A stretch of 64,000 nt of DNA from Streptomyces katrae (GCF_002028425.1 NZ_CP020042.1:1488001-1552000), one strand, 5' to 3'. Positions 1 through 11,795 are shown, counted from the stretch's first letter. Notes: generated by a model not told the origin, from the letters alone. Numbers and translations are program-made.

Positions 1-779
1 CCCGCGGTGGAGGCTGCGTCGAAGCCGATGTAGGAGAAGAAGAGCGTGGAGGCGCCGGCGGCGATGCCGCTCATGCCCAGGGGGGCGAGCGGGGTGTAGT
101 TGCCGGCCTTGATGCCCATGACGCCGATGCCGATGAAGAGCAGCAGGGTGACGATCTTCACCGCGACCATGATCGAGTTGACGGTGGCGCTCTCCTTGGC
201 GCCGCGCATCAGGAAGACCATGGAGAGCAGGACGACGACCAGGGCCGGCAGGTTGATGTACCCGCCGTCGCCCAGCGGCGCGGAGACCGACCCCGGGATG
301 GTGACGCCTATGGTCCCGTCGAGGAACTCGTTGAGGTACTGGCCCCAGCCGACGGCCACGGCCGCGACGGAGACGGCGTACTCCAGGACCAGGCACCAGC
401 CGCAGATCCAGGCGATGAGCTCGCCCATGGTGGCGTACGCGTAGGAGTACGAGGAGCCGGAGACCGGGACGGAGCCGGCCAGCTCGGCGTAGGAGAGGGC
501 CGAGAACAGGGCGGTCAGGCCCGCGAGGACGAAGGAGATCGTCACGGCGGGGCCGGCCTTGGGGGCGGCGGTGCCGAGGACGACGAAGATGCCGGTGCCC
601 AGGGTGGCGCCGATGCTGATCATGGTCAGCTGCCACATGGTGAGCGAGCGGCGCAGCGAGCCGCCCTCGCCCTGCCCGCCCTCGGAGACGAGCCGCTCGA
701 CCGGCTTGCGCCGCATGAGCGGGTTCACGGGCTTGCGCGTCTCCTGGGAGAGCGGGGGTGCCTGGCCCTGATCGAGCAC
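1..779 (-). CDS. APC-superfamily amino acid permease (partial, C-terminus beyond window)
   Basis: Integral membrane permease of the APC superfamily, predicted to import amino acids or related amines. About 259 residues are visible. A hydrophilic N-terminus of some 45 residues leads into a first helix carrying GATLGTGIFVVLG near residues 57-69, the typical APC substrate-binding glycine motif. Several further hydrophobic helices follow, including one with SYSYAYATMGE and one ending SYIGFDAAST. The gene runs off the left edge, so the last helices are missing. GTG at 779 is chosen because AAAGGAG lies about seven bases upstream. It is divergent from the SGNH hydrolase gene, with a palindrome-containing region between them. 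The substrate cannot be told from the sequence. Confidence 0.85.
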   Translation of the reverse strand, partial: MLDQGQAPPLSQETRKPVNPLMRRKPVERLVSEGGQGEGGSLRRSLTMWQLTMISIGATLGTGIFVVLGTAAPKAGPAVTISFVLAGLTALFSALSYAELAGSVPVSGSSYSYAYATMGELIAWICGWCLVLEYAVSVAAVAVGWGQYLNEFLDGTIGVTIPGSVSAPLGDGGYINLPALVVVLLSMVFLMRGAKESATVNSIMVAVKIVTLLLFIGIGVMGIKAGNYTPLAPLGMSGIAAGASTLFFSYIGFDAASTA

Positions 780-1099
780 GAGGGGACTCCTTTGACACTG
801 CGGGATGGGGACGGTTCGGGCGTCGACCGCAGCGGTCCGGAGCAGTTGACAGACGGATGGGAGCCCGTCTGGGCATGGGGGGACCGCCGAGCAGGCGGTC
901 CGCGCCACTCCACGTACAGGGGGTGAGCCTACGAGCTGAGTGATACCGCCCGTAATGCACCATCCTTGCACATTGGCGCACGATCGTTGCGCGGATCTGT
1001 CCTGGATGGTCCTTTGTTGCACGCGGATGTTCGATCAATGCGCGGACTCCCCTGATCGCCGTTCTTGACAGCCCGTCAGAATTGTCGCAGCGTGCCGCC
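780..1099. promoter_or_regulatory. Divergent intergenic region with nested inverted repeats
   Basis: This 320-base gap between two divergent genes must hold both promoters. Its clearest structure is a nested dyad centred near 984: ACCATCC at 959-965 mirrors GGATGGT at 1004-1010, and inside it GCGCA at 976-980 mirrors TGCGC at 988-992. A TTGACA at 1065-1070 is a possible -35 for the hydrolase gene, but I see no good -10 at normal spacing. No convincing small gene was found here. A regulator-binding role is inference. Confidence 0.4.
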
Positions 1100-2113
1100 A
1101 TGGACGCAGACGGCACGGCCACGGCCTGGCTCGATCCGGGCCCCTTCCTGCGCGGGATCGCCTGGCTGGACCGGGACCGGCCGGTCCGGGCCGACCCGGC
1201 CGACACCGAGCGGCTGCCCTGGGACACCGGCGAGCGGGCCACCCTGCCGATCGGGGTCCGGCTGGAGTTCACGGCCCACGGGGCGCGGGCGGTGGAGATC
1301 CACTACCGGGCCGCCGTCCCCGGCCCCACGGACGCCCTGCGCGACCTCGCCCACGGCTTCTGCCTGTGGGACCGCCACGGGCTGGTCCACGAGGTCTTCA
1401 CCGACCCCGCCGCAGAGGCCGTCGTACGCGTCCCCCTGCCCGGCGGGCCCGGGCCCTTCACCGTCCACCCGCCCGAGGCGCAGTCCCCGCGGGTCCTGGG
1501 GGTGCGCGGGGTCGGCGGGACCCTCGCCCCGGCCCCGCCCGCCCCGCGGTGGGTGGTGCACGGGGACTCGATCACCGAGGGCTGGTGGTCCACCCGCCCC
1601 GCCCACGGCTGGCCCGCCGTCGCCGGGCGGGCGCTCGGCTGGGACACCGTGAACCTCGGGTACGCGGGCGCCGCGCGCGGGGAGCTGGCCACCGCCGAGC
1701 AGCTGGCGGCCCTCCCCGCCGACGTCCTCACCCTCGCCTTCGGCACGAACTGCTGGACCCGCGTCCCCTACACGCCCGCCCTGCTGTACGAGACCACCCG
1801 CGTCTTCCTCGACCTGATCCGCCAGGGCCACCCCCGGACCCCGCTGCTGCTGCTCTCCCCCGTGCTGCGCCCGGACGCCGAACGCACCCCGAACCGGCTC
1901 GGCGCCACCCTGGGCGCCCTGCGCGACGCCATGGAACGGGCCGCCCGCGACCGGATCGCCGCCGGGGACGGACGCCTGGCCCTGCTGCCGGGCCGGGACC
2001 TGCTGGGGCCCGAACACCTCGCCGACGGGCTGCACCCCAACGACGCCGGACACCGGATCCTCGGCCTCGCTGTGGTCACGGCCCTGCGGCGGGCCGGGTT
2101 CGACGGCGGGTGA
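1100..2113 (+). CDS. SGNH/GDSL-type esterase or acyl hydrolase
   Basis: Predicted serine hydrolase of the SGNH fold, about 337 residues. The first 145 residues look like a beta-sandwich accessory domain of the kind found in carbohydrate-esterase-like members. The hydrolase domain starts with block I HGDSITEG (Ser near residue 157). Oxyanion-hole candidates are Gly in LGYAGA and Asn in FGTNCW, and it ends with DGLHPND, where Asp about 309 and His about 312 complete the triad. No signal peptide is seen, so a cytoplasmic enzyme is likely. ATG at 1100 was chosen; an in-frame TTG at 1082 is possible, and neither has a strong ribosome site. Natural substrate (acetylated sugar, lipid or other ester) is unknown. 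Confidence 0.8.
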   Translation: MDADGTATAWLDPGPFLRGIAWLDRDRPVRADPADTERLPWDTGERATLPIGVRLEFTAHGARAVEIHYRAAVPGPTDALRDLAHGFCLWDRHGLVHEVFTDPAAEAVVRVPLPGGPGPFTVHPPEAQSPRVLGVRGVGGTLAPAPPAPRWVVHGDSITEGWWSTRPAHGWPAVAGRALGWDTVNLGYAGAARGELATAEQLAALPADVLTLAFGTNCWTRVPYTPALLYETTRVFLDLIRQGHPRTPLLLLSPVLRPDAERTPNRLGATLGALRDAMERAARDRIAAGDGRLALLPGRDLLGPEHLADGLHPNDAGHRILGLAVVTALRRAGFDGG

Positions 2114-2239
2114 GTGAAACACGCCATACCGCCCCCGGTGAACGCCGCGCTCCCCCGGGGCCGTGTTCCGCACGAGTTGACGGGTCCGGCGGCGGACGAG
2201 CCCCCGGACCCGGCGGAAACACACACGGGAGAGATCACC

Positions 2240-3175
2240 ATGGGCATCAAGCGCGGAACCACCCTGGCCGCGGTCGCGGTCGTCGTCGCTCTGGCCGCGA
2301 CCGCCTGCAACGGGGACGCCAAGGCCGACAAGGCCGACGCGGCCAAGCCGGCCGGGGCCGCCGCCGCCGCTCCCGCCGCCGACCCCTACGCCGGCGACAA
2401 GCCCGCCGGGGACACCGGGGCCAAGCCCGCGGGCGCGCTCGCCGTCTCCACCACCGACAAGCTCGGGCCGGTGCTCACCGACAGCGCCGGGTTCACCCTG
2501 TACCGCTTCGACAAGGACACCGCGAAGCCCCCGGCCTCCCACTGCGACGGGGACTGCGCCAAGGCCTGGCCGGCAGTCCCGGCGGGCGACGCGACCGCCG
2601 CGGCGGGCATGGACCCCGCCGTGCTGGGCGAGGTGGTCCGGGGGGACGGCAGCAAGCAGCTGACCGTGGCCGGCTGGCCCGCGTACCGCTTCGCCAAGGA
2701 CACCAAGCCCGGCGACCTGAACGGGCAGGGCGTCGGCGGCACCTGGTTCGCCCTCGCGCCGGACGGCAAGAAGGCGGCCAAGGCGGCGGCCCCCGCTCCG
2801 GCCGGGGCACCGGGCCAGGCGGCCGGCGCGCTGACGGTGGCCAAGGACCCCCGGCTCGGCGAACACGTCGTCGACGGCAACGGCATGACCGTCTACCGCT
2901 TCAAGCCCGACACCGCCTGGCCGATGGTCTCCAAGTGCACCGGAGACTGCCTCGCCAAGTGGCCGGTCGTCGCCCCGGCGGCGCGGGGCGAGGGGATCGC
3001 CGAGAAGAACTACCTGGTCCTCGACCGCCCCGACGGCAAGAAGCAGCAGACCGTCAACTGCTGGCCCGTCTACACCTTCACCGGCGACAAGGCGCCCGGC
3101 GAGGCCAACGGCCAGGGCGTGGGCGGCACCTGGTACGCCGTCGCCCCCGACGGCAAGCTCATCGGCGCCCAGTAG
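2240..3175 (+). CDS. Secreted lipoprotein with two SCO0930-like repeats
   Basis: Predicted surface lipoprotein of about 311 residues. The N-terminus has a short basic region, a hydrophobic stretch and a lipobox-like ending ATAC followed by NGDAK, so Cys about 17-20 residues in would be lipidated. An Ala/Lys/Pro-rich linker follows. Two tandem copies of the secreted repeat of unknown function (Lipoprotein_15 type) are visible. Each has a D-x-x-G-x-T-x-Y-R-F motif, then a CxGDC cysteine pair with K-x-W-P, then W-P-x-Y and a G-x-G-G-T-W ending. The ribosome site GGGAGAG precedes ATG at 2240. A 15-bp hairpin follows the stop. The family occurs widely in streptomycetes; the biochemical role is unknown. 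Confidence 0.82.
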   Translation: MGIKRGTTLAAVAVVVALAATACNGDAKADKADAAKPAGAAAAAPAADPYAGDKPAGDTGAKPAGALAVSTTDKLGPVLTDSAGFTLYRFDKDTAKPPASHCDGDCAKAWPAVPAGDATAAAGMDPAVLGEVVRGDGSKQLTVAGWPAYRFAKDTKPGDLNGQGVGGTWFALAPDGKKAAKAAAPAPAGAPGQAAGALTVAKDPRLGEHVVDGNGMTVYRFKPDTAWPMVSKCTGDCLAKWPVVAPAARGEGIAEKNYLVLDRPDGKKQQTVNCWPVYTFTGDKAPGEANGQGVGGTWYAVAPDGKLIGAQ

Positions 3176-3218
3176 CCCCGGAGTTCCACCGGAGTCCCGG
3201 TCCCCCCGCACACCGGCC

Positions 3219-3259
3219 GCACGGCCCCCGCCCTCCTCCCCCCCGGGCGGGGGCCGTGC
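3219..3259 (+). terminator. Hairpin terminator after the lipoprotein gene
   Basis: Perfect 15-bp stem: arms 3219-3233 (GCACGGCCCCCGCCC) and 3245-3259, loop of 11 bases. It sits 43 bases after the lipoprotein stop and ends one base before the -10 hexamer of the next gene, so terminator and promoter overlap. There is no U tract, which is usual for Streptomyces. Confidence 0.7.
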
Positions 3260-3260
3260 C

Positions 3261-3266
3261 TAGACT
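3261..3266 (+). promoter_or_regulatory. -10 element TAGACT of the LytTR regulator gene (leaderless)
   Basis: TAGACT lies six bases before the ATG at 3273, so transcription should begin at or within a base or two of the start codon. No ribosome site exists between them. The same hexamer precedes the symporter gene (4664-4669) and fmt (47718-47723, minus strand). The -35 region falls inside the preceding terminator stem. Confidence 0.5.
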
Positions 3267-3272
3267 CGGCCC

Positions 3273-4079
3273 ATGCTGCGCGTACTGGCCGTCGACGACG
3301 AGAAGCCCCTGCTCGAGGAACTCCTCTACCTGCTGCGCTCCGACGACCGGGTGCTCAGTGCGGAGGGGGCCTCGGACGCCACCGAAGCGCTGCGCCGGAT
3401 CACCCGGGCGGTGGAGAGCGGGCCCGACGGGCCCGACGCCATCGACGTGGTGTTCCTGGACATCCAGATGGCCGGGCTGACCGGGCTGGACGTCGCCCGG
3501 CTGCTGGCCGGGTTCGCGCGGCCACCGCTGATCGTGTTCGTCACCGCGCACGAGGGCTTCGCCGTCCAGGCCTTCGACCTCAAGGCGGTGGACTACCTGC
3601 TCAAGCCCGTGCGTCCCGAGCGGCTGGCGGAGGCCGTCCGGCGGGCCCGTGCCCTGCTCGGCGGCCCCGAGGAGACGGCGCCGCCCGCTGCGGCCGTCCC
3701 GGAACAGCGCAGGCCCGCTCCCGAGGAAGGCGCCGCCGACCGGGCGCCCGAGCAGATCGCCGTCGAACTGGGCGGGGTCACCCGGTTCGTGGCCATCGCG
3801 GACATCGCGTACGTGGAGGCCCAGGGCGACTACGCGCGGCTGCACACCGACGGGGGCAGCCACCTGGTGCGCATCCCGCTGTCGACGCTGGAGGAACGCT
3901 GGGCGGCCCGGGGTTTCGTCCGCATCCACCGGCGGCATCTGGTGGCGCTGAGCCGGATAGACGAACTGCGCGTCGACGCGGGCACCACCAGCGTCCGCGT
4001 CGGCCCGGCCGAACTCCAGGTGAGCCGGCGCCACGCCCGCCAGCTCCGCGACCTCCTGATGCGCCAGGCGACGGGCTGA
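3273..4079 (+). CDS. LytTR-family response regulator
   Basis: Transcription factor of a LytS/LytR-type two-component system, 268 residues. The receiver domain (about 1-125) has the acidic pair DDE at 8-10, phospho-acceptor Asp63 in VVFLDIQMAG, the switch Thr in FVTAHEG and the conserved Lys in LLKPV. A proline/alanine-rich linker of about 40 residues follows. The LytTR DNA-binding domain (about 165-265) contains the diagnostic YVEAQGDYARLHT, FVRIHRRHLV and VSRRHARQLRDLL. It probably pairs with the sensor kinase at 6439-7710, because both flank the symporter gene in one rightward set. The transcript appears leaderless (TAGACT six bases upstream). Target genes may include the symporter. Confidence 0.9.
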   Translation: MLRVLAVDDEKPLLEELLYLLRSDDRVLSAEGASDATEALRRITRAVESGPDGPDAIDVVFLDIQMAGLTGLDVARLLAGFARPPLIVFVTAHEGFAVQAFDLKAVDYLLKPVRPERLAEAVRRARALLGGPEETAPPAAAVPEQRRPAPEEGAADRAPEQIAVELGGVTRFVAIADIAYVEAQGDYARLHTDGGSHLVRIPLSTLEERWAARGFVRIHRRHLVALSRIDELRVDAGTTSVRVGPAELQVSRRHARQLRDLLMRQATG

Positions 4080-4288
4080 CCCGTCCGCCCCGCCCCCGTG
4101 CGCCCTCCCGTGCCACCGGCTCACGCCTCCGTGCCCGGACGACCGTCCGGCGTACCAAGACGCCGTTCGTCGCTCGGGGAGGGGCGTACGGCGATCCACC
4201 GGGCCCGTCGGCCGCAGCGGCGGGGCGTTCGGGCCCGCCGCCCCCGGGGCCGCCGTATCGTGGATCTTCCGGCCCCGGGAGGAGCGAA

Positions 4289-4564
4289 ATGTCCGAGATC
4301 GAGGCGCTGCTTGACGCGCTGACCGGACTGCCCCGCACCCGGGCCGCCGGCCCCGCGGAGGCCGAGGCACTGCTGGCCCGCCTGCGCAGCGCCGCCGCCC
4401 GCTGGGCCGACGTGCTGTACGAGGCCCGGGAGGGCACCCGCGAGCAGCTGCCGGCGAGCGCGGAGGCGGCCCTGACGCTGGCCTTCCGCCGGGCCGAAGA
4501 GTCGTACGTGGAACTGGAGATCGCCCTCCGCGACTGCGCGGAACACCGCGACCCGGCCCTCTGA
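4289..4564 (+). CDS. Small conserved hypothetical protein
   Basis: A 91-residue, mostly helical acidic protein lying between the response regulator and the symporter. It is rich in Ala, Glu and Arg with heptad-like spacing (EALLARLRSAAARWADVLYE), suggesting a short coiled-coil or helical bundle. It has no membrane segment, signal peptide or cysteine cluster; the one Cys is near the C-terminus. A very strong ribosome site, GGAGGAG, precedes the ATG by five bases, and the codon use is typical, so the gene is real. A TATCGT at 4256-4261 could be its -10. I do not recognise the family. Its position suggests a role tied to the sensing/transport unit, which is inference only. Confidence 0.65.
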   Translation: MSEIEALLDALTGLPRTRAAGPAEAEALLARLRSAAARWADVLYEAREGTREQLPASAEAALTLAFRRAEESYVELEIALRDCAEHRDPAL

Positions 4565-4628
4565 CCCGCCCGCGCCACGGCGGCCGCAGCCCGGCGGGGG
4601 GCAGGGCGCACCCACCCCGGGTCAAGGG

Positions 4629-4669
4629 CCGGAACGCGCCTGTTCCGGGGCCCGGGGGCTGCGTAGACT
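4629..4669 (+). promoter_or_regulatory. Symporter promoter: TAGACT -10 with upstream dyad
   Basis: TAGACT at 4664-4669 is a good -10 element, placing the transcript start near 4675 and giving a leader of about 30 bases before the GTG at 4706. Just upstream, CCGGAAC (4629-4635) and GTTCCGG (4642-4648) form a 7-bp dyad overlapping the -35 area. This could be an operator. Whether the LytTR regulator binds here is untested inference. Confidence 0.45.
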
Positions 4670-4705
4670 CCCATGATCCCCTCCCCCGCCCGTCGAAGGA
4701 CCCCC

Positions 4706-6438
4706 GTGAACCAGACGTACGCGCTGACCGCGGTCACCGTCGTCGTGCTGGCCACGGTGCTCGTCGGCGCGCTCGGGCTGCGGATATCGCGGACCACCTC
4801 CGACTTCTACGTCGCCTCCCGCACCGTGGGCCCCCGGCTCAACGCGGCCGCCATCGGCGGGGAGTACCTGTCCGCCGCCTCCTTCCTCGGGGTCGCCGGG
4901 CTGGTGCTGCTCCAGGGCCCGGAGATGCTCTGGTACCCCGTCGGGTACACCGCCGGGTACCTCGTCCTGCTGGTGTTCGTCGCGGCCCCGCTGCGCCGCT
5001 CCGGGGCGTACACGCTGCCGGACTTCGCCGAGGACCGGCTCCAGTCCCAGGGGGTGCGGCGCATCGCGGTGCTGTTCGTGCTCGGCGTCGGCTGGCTGTA
5101 CCTGCTGCCGCAGCTCCAGGGGGCGGGGCTGACCCTGGAGGTGCTGACCGGGGCGCCGCCCTGGGCGGGCGGTCTGGTCGTCGCCTGCGTGGTCACGGCG
5201 GCGGTCGCGGCGGGCGGGATGCGCAGCATCACCTTCGTGCAGGCCTTCCAGTACTGGCTCAAGCTCACCGCCCTGCTGGTGCCCGCCTTCTTCCTGGTCG
5301 CCGCCTGGGCGGGCGACGGCGCGCCCCGCGCCTCCTTCGACGCCCCGGCCGTCTTCCGCGAGCACACCGCCGTCACCCTCGGGGAGGACGTCCGGCTGTC
5401 GGTGCGCGAGCCGCTGGCCCTGGAGGTGACGGGCCGGGTGGACGGGCGCGCCTACCGGGACGCCCCGCTGACGCTGGAGCCCGGCCGGCACTCCGTCCAG
5501 GCCCGCACCCGGCTGGAGTTCGCCGCCGGCTCGGCCGTCCCCGACTCCCCCGCCGGGGCCGTCCGGGACACCCCGGGCTGGTCGAAGCCGCTGTCCGGCG
5601 GGGAGCGGGAGCACCGGCTGTACGCCACCTACGGGCTGATCCTGGCCACCTTCCTCGGCACCATGGGCCTGCCGCACGTCGCCGTCCGCTTCTACACCAG
5701 CCCCGACGGGCGGGCCGCCCGCCGCACCACCCTGGTCGTGCTCGGCCTGCTCGGGGTGTTCTACCTGCTGCCGCAGGTGTACGGGGCCCTGGGCCGGATC
5801 TACGCGCCCGAGCTGGCGCTGACCGGGGACGCCGACGCGGTGGTGCTGGTGCTGCCGGAGCGGATGCTCGGCGGGCTGCTCGGCGACCTGCTGGGGGCGC
5901 TGCTGGCCGGGGGCGCCTTCGCGGCGTTCCTGTCGACGGCCTCGGGGCTGACCATGGCGGTGGCCGGGGTGCTGCACCAGGACGTGCTCCCCCGGCGGGG
6001 GGTGGGCAGTTTCCGGTTCGCGGTCGTGGTGGCGATGGCGGTGCCGCTGGCGGGCGGGTTCGTGACCACCCAGGTGCCGGTCGCGGACGCGGTCGGGCTG
6101 GCCTTCGCGGTGTCGGCGTCCTCCTTCTGTCCGTTGCTGGTGCTGGGCATCTGGTGGCGGGGGCTGACCCCGCCCGGCGCGGTGGCGGGCCTGCTCACCG
6201 GTGGCGGGGCGGCGCTGGGCGCGGTGGTGGCCACCCGCAGCGGGCTGGTCCCGCGGGGGTGGGCGCACGCGCTGCTGGCCTGGCCGGCGGTGTGGTCCGT
6301 GCCGCTGGGGTTCCTGACGATGGTGTCGGTGTCGCTGGCCACCCGGTCCCGGGTCCCGGCCGCGGTGGGGGCGGCACTGGCGCGGCTCCACCTCCCGGAG
6401 GACGTGGCCGGGGCCCGGCGGTCCGGCGGGGGTGCCTG

Positions 6439-6442
<4 letters not shown>
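4706..6442 (+). CDS. Sodium:solute symporter, acetate/monocarboxylate permease-like
   Basis: SSS-family membrane transporter of about 578 residues that would couple sodium (or proton) entry to uptake of acetate or a small carboxylate. An early motif, SDFYVASRTVGP, and the second-helix GGEYLSAASFLGVAGL match the ActP/MctC-like branch. About 13 hydrophobic helices are visible. A hydrophilic insert of about 90 residues, rich in Arg, Glu and Val, lies after the sixth or seventh helix. GTG at 4706 has the ribosome site GAAGGA at proper spacing; an upstream ATG at 4673 would fall on the transcript start, so it is rejected. The stop overlaps the sensor-kinase start (GTGA). In related bacteria such symporters are induced by LytS/LytR systems that sense the carbon source. 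Confidence 0.85.
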
Positions 6443-9287
<2,845 letters not shown>

Positions 9288-10430
9288 CTACGAGACGTTG
9301 GTCCCGAAAGGGCGGTGGAGGGGGTGCAGGCCCCCGGTGAGCGGGGCCGCCGTGGCCCCGTGGCGGACGGCGGTGAGCTCGGCGGCGATGGCGAGGGCCG
9401 TCTCCTCGGGGGTGCGCCCGCCCAGGTCGAGGCCGATGGGCGATCTGAGGCGGGCCAGCTCGGCCTCGGTCACCCCCTCGGCCCGCAGCCGTCCGGTGCG
9501 CTCGGCGTGGGTGCGGCGCGAGCCCATGGCCCCGACGTAGGCGAGCGGGAGCCGCAGGGCCAGGGCGAGGACGGGTACGTCGAACTTGGCGTCGTGGGTC
9601 AGGACGCACACGGCCGTACGGGTGTCCAGGCGCCCGGCGTCGCGTTCGGCGGCCAGGTGGCGGTGGGGCCAGTCCACGACCACCTCGTCGGCGCCGGGGA
9701 AGCGCTCGGGGGTGGCGAAGACGGGCCGGGCGTCGCAGACGGTGACCCGGTGGCCGAGGAAGGCCCCCATCCGGGCCAGGGCGGAGGCGTGGTCGACGGC
9801 CCCGTAGACGATCAGCCGGGGCGGTTCGGCGGCGGATTCCACCAGCAGGGTGAGGGGCTCGCCGCACAGCCCGCCGGCGGTGCCCAGCTCGGCGGTGCCG
9901 GTCCGGCCGGCGAGCAGCAGGGCCCGGACCCGTTCGGCGGCGGCCCGGTCCAGGGCGGCTCCGCCGTCGAGGCCGCCCTCCCAGGAGCCGTCGACGTGGA
10001 CGGCCAGGGCCCGGCCGAGCTGGCCCGGCGGTCCGCAGACCACCCGGGCCAGCGCGGCCCGGCCCCCGCCGGCGGCGGCGTCGAGCACCGAGCCGAGGAC
10101 GGGGCGGACGGGGTCCTGGCCGCGTACCGGGGTGACCAGCACGTCCAGGACCCCGCCGCAGGTCAGCCCCACCGCGAAGGCGTCGTCGTCGCTGTAGCCG
10201 AAGCGGTGGACGCCGCCGCGGCCCGAGGCGATGGCGTCCAGGCAGAGCTCGTGGGCGGCGGACTCCACGCAGCCCCCGGAGAGGGAGCCGAGCGCGGTGC
10301 CGTCGGCGTCCACGGCCAGGCTGGCGCCGGGGCCGCGGGGCGCGCTGCCGCTGACGGCGACCACGGTGGCCAGGGCGAACTCGCGGCGTTCGGCGCACCA
10401 GGTGCGCAGGGGTCCGGCGATGTCGAGCAT
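9288..10430 (-). CDS. XdhC/CoxI-family molybdenum cofactor maturation protein
   Basis: About 380 residues. XdhC proteins bind molybdenum cofactor, sulfurylate it and insert it into xanthine dehydrogenase-type enzymes. The N-terminal XdhC domain shows ATVVAVSGSAPRGPG and GSLSGGCVESAA, with the conserved Cys in GGCVE. The C-terminal Rossmann domain has LIVYGAVDHASALARM, VCDARPVFATPERF and YVGAMGSRRTHAER. The likely client is the CoxS/L/M-type hydroxylase encoded at 15696-19464, although the genes are about 5 kb apart. The ATG shares one base with the TGA of the transposase-like gene upstream (TGATG), an unusual translational coupling. Confidence 0.87.
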   Translation of the reverse strand: MLDIAGPLRTWCAERREFALATVVAVSGSAPRGPGASLAVDADGTALGSLSGGCVESAAHELCLDAIASGRGGVHRFGYSDDDAFAVGLTCGGVLDVLVTPVRGQDPVRPVLGSVLDAAAGGGRAALARVVCGPPGQLGRALAVHVDGSWEGGLDGGAALDRAAAERVRALLLAGRTGTAELGTAGGLCGEPLTLLVESAAEPPRLIVYGAVDHASALARMGAFLGHRVTVCDARPVFATPERFPGADEVVVDWPHRHLAAERDAGRLDTRTAVCVLTHDAKFDVPVLALALRLPLAYVGAMGSRRTHAERTGRLRAEGVTEAELARLRSPIGLDLGGRTPEETALAIAAELTAVRHGATAAPLTGGLHPLHRPFGTNVS

Positions 10431-11722
10431 CAGCGGATGTACGCGCGGCGCGCGGACTGGCCGGGGATCAGGGGCCGCGGCGGGAGGACGGCGGGGGGCC
10501 GGCCGGGAGGGCGTCCGCCCGGGTAGCGGGCGGGCGAGGCGAGGGACACCGGGTCGGGGTGCCGACCGCCGGTGCCCAGCAGGCGGGCCGCGTGGGCGAC
10601 GCTGGCGAGGGTGGCGTGGTGGTGCCAGCCGCGGAAGGAGCGGCCCTCGAAGTCGCGGATGCCTACGGGTTCGCAGGTCTCGGTGAAGTCCAGGGCGACC
10701 CGGTCGGTGAGTTTGGCGAGCAGGAAGAGCTGGGCGAGCGGCCGGTCCCCGATGTTGGTGATCCAGAACTCGGAGGGCAGCAGGGAGGCCTCGGTCCAGG
10801 CGCCGAGCAGGAGCAGCGGGGTGGGCGGGGCGGGCGCGGGCCGGTCCTCGGCGGGGGTGGCGAGGATGTGGGCCGAGGTGAGCAGGGTGACCGATCCCTC
10901 GGCCCGGCCGTGCCGGGTCCATTCGACGACGCGGCGCTGGGAGCGCAGCGAGTCGATCAGTTCGCGGGCGGGTGCGGTGTACGGGCCGGGCTTGTGGCGG
11001 CCCGCGCCGCCGAAGGAGACGGGCAGGGAGCCGTCGACCTTCAGGACGAAGGGGATGTCCTGGAGCGTGAAGGCGTCGAGGACGGGAGGGAGATCGGAGT
11101 TGGAGACCTCCATGACGACCGGGCGGCGCTGGAGCTGCCAGCCGGCGGCCATGCGCTGGACGGCGTGGACGGCGTCCAGCGCGGGTGTCTGGGAGCGTGC
11201 GGTGTCGGGGATGCCGGCCCGGCGGCGGCGCAGCAGTTCGCTGGTCCAGGGACCGGGCAGGGTGAGGGTCCATTCGACGGGGAAGCTGGCCTCGCTGGAG
11301 GCGAGCCAGATCCCGCCGGCCTGCTGGCAGTTGGCGGTGCGGCCGAGCTGGGGCACGAACTGCCTGCCGACTCCCACGGAGCGGTCGCCGGCCTTCTCGA
11401 TGACCATGGGCTGGACGACCCAGGCCAGCGGGCGCTGTGCGGTGCGTTCGAGGTGCTGGGCGAGGGACCGCCTCACCGGGGTCCAGTCCCACGGCGACTT
11501 GCTGATGAACTGCTGGAGGCTCTGTTCCACGGAACTGGCCCCCGTTCCGGCGATGTTGCGGATCGTTTTCTTCCCGCTGGTCCGGACCAGACCGTCGAGA
11601 TAAACGCGGGCCCAGTTTCGCTGGTCCCGCCGCGGTAATGACTCGAAGAATAGCGAGATCAATTCGTCGATCAATTCGGATATTTCCGTGGTGGAATCTT
11701 CCGGCACCACTGCGCGAACCAT
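10430..11722 (-). CDS. IS701-family transposase-like protein, probably catalytically inactive
   Basis: A 430-residue protein resembling IS701-type DDE transposases. The N-terminal part reads FESLPRRDQRNWARVYL, KKTIRNIAGT and FISKSPWDWTPVRRSL, all family hallmarks. Later SVGVGRQFVPQLGRTANCQQ corresponds to the transposase core. The place where active members carry the first catalytic Asp reads WVVQPMVIEK, and the second reads PVVMEVSNSD, so the usual acidic residues are not where expected. I see no flanking terminal inverted repeats. The ribosome site GGGGGAGG supports ATG at 11722. The first 150 bases are less GC-rich than the surroundings. The stop is fused to the xdhC start. Such proteins sit near accessory gene clusters in streptomycetes; a regulatory, domesticated role is possible but unproven. 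Confidence 0.7.
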   Translation of the reverse strand: MVRAVVPEDSTTEISELIDELISLFFESLPRRDQRNWARVYLDGLVRTSGKKTIRNIAGTGASSVEQSLQQFISKSPWDWTPVRRSLAQHLERTAQRPLAWVVQPMVIEKAGDRSVGVGRQFVPQLGRTANCQQAGGIWLASSEASFPVEWTLTLPGPWTSELLRRRRAGIPDTARSQTPALDAVHAVQRMAAGWQLQRRPVVMEVSNSDLPPVLDAFTLQDIPFVLKVDGSLPVSFGGAGRHKPGPYTAPARELIDSLRSQRRVVEWTRHGRAEGSVTLLTSAHILATPAEDRPAPAPPTPLLLLGAWTEASLLPSEFWITNIGDRPLAQLFLLAKLTDRVALDFTETCEPVGIRDFEGRSFRGWHHHATLASVAHAARLLGTGGRHPDPVSLASPARYPGGRPPGRPPAVLPPRPLIPGQSARRAYIR

Positions 11723-11795
11723 CTGGAGCCTCCCCCGCGACCAGATCAGACCTTGACCCTACTTGACGGCCGAGAACGGCCGTAGGGCCCTGCGG

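Noticed and set aside
4673..4705. Upstream ATG as the symporter start
   Set aside because: It coincides with the expected transcript start after TAGACT and adds an Arg/Pro-rich stub; GTG at 4706 has a clear ribosome site.
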